Of a stretch of 5,864 bases of DNA, positions 5,736-5,864 are shown one piece after another. The notes beneath the pieces are model-generated. The model searched no databases. It was not told the origin of the DNA and saw only the letters and a list, made by a program, of their open reading frames with translations. Source of the stretch: an uncultured archaeon. GTDB lineage: Archaea; Thermoproteota; CALKCG01; B24. The position numbers and the translations under genes were made by a program. Location: positions 1 to 5,864 of the forward strand of contig CALKCG010000165.1 of assembly GCA_938082915.1 (NCBI GenBank). The letters are read 5' to 3'. How positions within the stretch are numbered: the first letter of the stretch is position 1; every line of letters starts with the position of its first letter.

Positions 5736-5864
5736 ATGGATGAGAATCACAATGGTGGACAAATTTCACCAGTCGGTAGCGGTCAGAAAACGATAACGAT
5801 TAACGTCGAACTTAGAGGTGAAGCTAGGAGGCGGCTTAAGATGAATAAACTTACGGTTGATCTG
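5736..5864 (+). CDS. Small protein, 3' partial; possibly a MoaD/ThiS-like beta-grasp sulfur carrier
   Basis: Only 43 residues are visible before the window ends. A polar, Gly-rich leader of about 18 residues (MDENHNGGQISPVGSGQK) precedes TITINVELRG, EARRRLK, then KLTVDL. A strand with an FxGE-like turn, a short helix and a second strand is the opening of many MoaD, ThiS and archaeal ubiquitin-like small modifier proteins. The location directly behind an oxyanion permease, 8 bases after its stop, would suit a molybdopterin/tungstopterin synthesis function. The identification rests on a short pattern and context only; the diagnostic C-terminal Gly-Gly is outside the window. Alternatives include an unrelated small beta protein or a larger protein with this N-terminus. 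Confidence 0.45.
   Translation, partial: MDENHNGGQISPVGSGQKTITINVELRGEARRRLKMNKLTVDL

Noticed and set aside
5295..5762. Long open frame on the minus strand opposite the permease
   Set aside because: Its translation shows no recognisable domain and it is antisense to a clear permease; the same holds for the other antisense frames at 518-905, 2138-2383 and 4896-5213, and for the plus-strand frame at 2866-3072 inside the ATPase gene.

Overview
The window looks archaeal. Genes are compact and tightly spaced, with GTG and TTG starts beside ATG, AT-rich box A (TATA) elements about 25-30 bases before likely starts, and strong Shine-Dalgarno sites in front of genes inside an operon. The gene families (an AmmeMemoRadiSam-type radical SAM enzyme, a GHWEAY-type ROK kinase, an archaeal molybdate/tungstate ABC system) fit. 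A probable bulge-helix-bulge intron inside a protein gene points towards the TACK archaea, but the lineage is an inference.

Layout. 1-1019 (+): a 5'-truncated radical SAM gene of the AmrS type, split by a 29-base insert at about 156-184. The insert forms a hairpin and removing it restores the conserved protein exactly; this is the most notable item in the window. 1026-2024 (-): a ROK-family sugar kinase, convergent with the first gene and 6 bases away. 2025-2204: the only real intergenic region, holding two divergent promoter candidates, one inside a perfect 16-bp palindrome. 2205-2900 (+): a ModA-like binding protein with no signal peptide and no canonical anion-binding loop. 2884-3996 (-): an ABC ATPase with a TOBE domain, overlapping the previous gene tail to tail by 17 bases. 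3997-4070: a 74-bp divergent promoter region. 4071-4913 (+): a membrane-anchored ModA/WtpA-like binding protein. 4924-5727 (+): a ModB/WtpB-type permease. 5736 to the window end (+): the start of a small protein resembling MoaD/ThiS beta-grasp carriers.

How the genes fit together. The ATPase, anchored binding protein and permease make a complete oxyanion importer, most likely for molybdate or tungstate, although sulfate-type substrates cannot be excluded. The possible MoaD-like gene directly behind the permease would suit metal-pterin cofactor synthesis. The leaderless, signal-less binding-protein paralogue is the odd member: it appears to be a cytoplasmic relative, not a second transport receptor. 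The AmrS-like enzyme and the ROK kinase have no evident functional tie to the importer.
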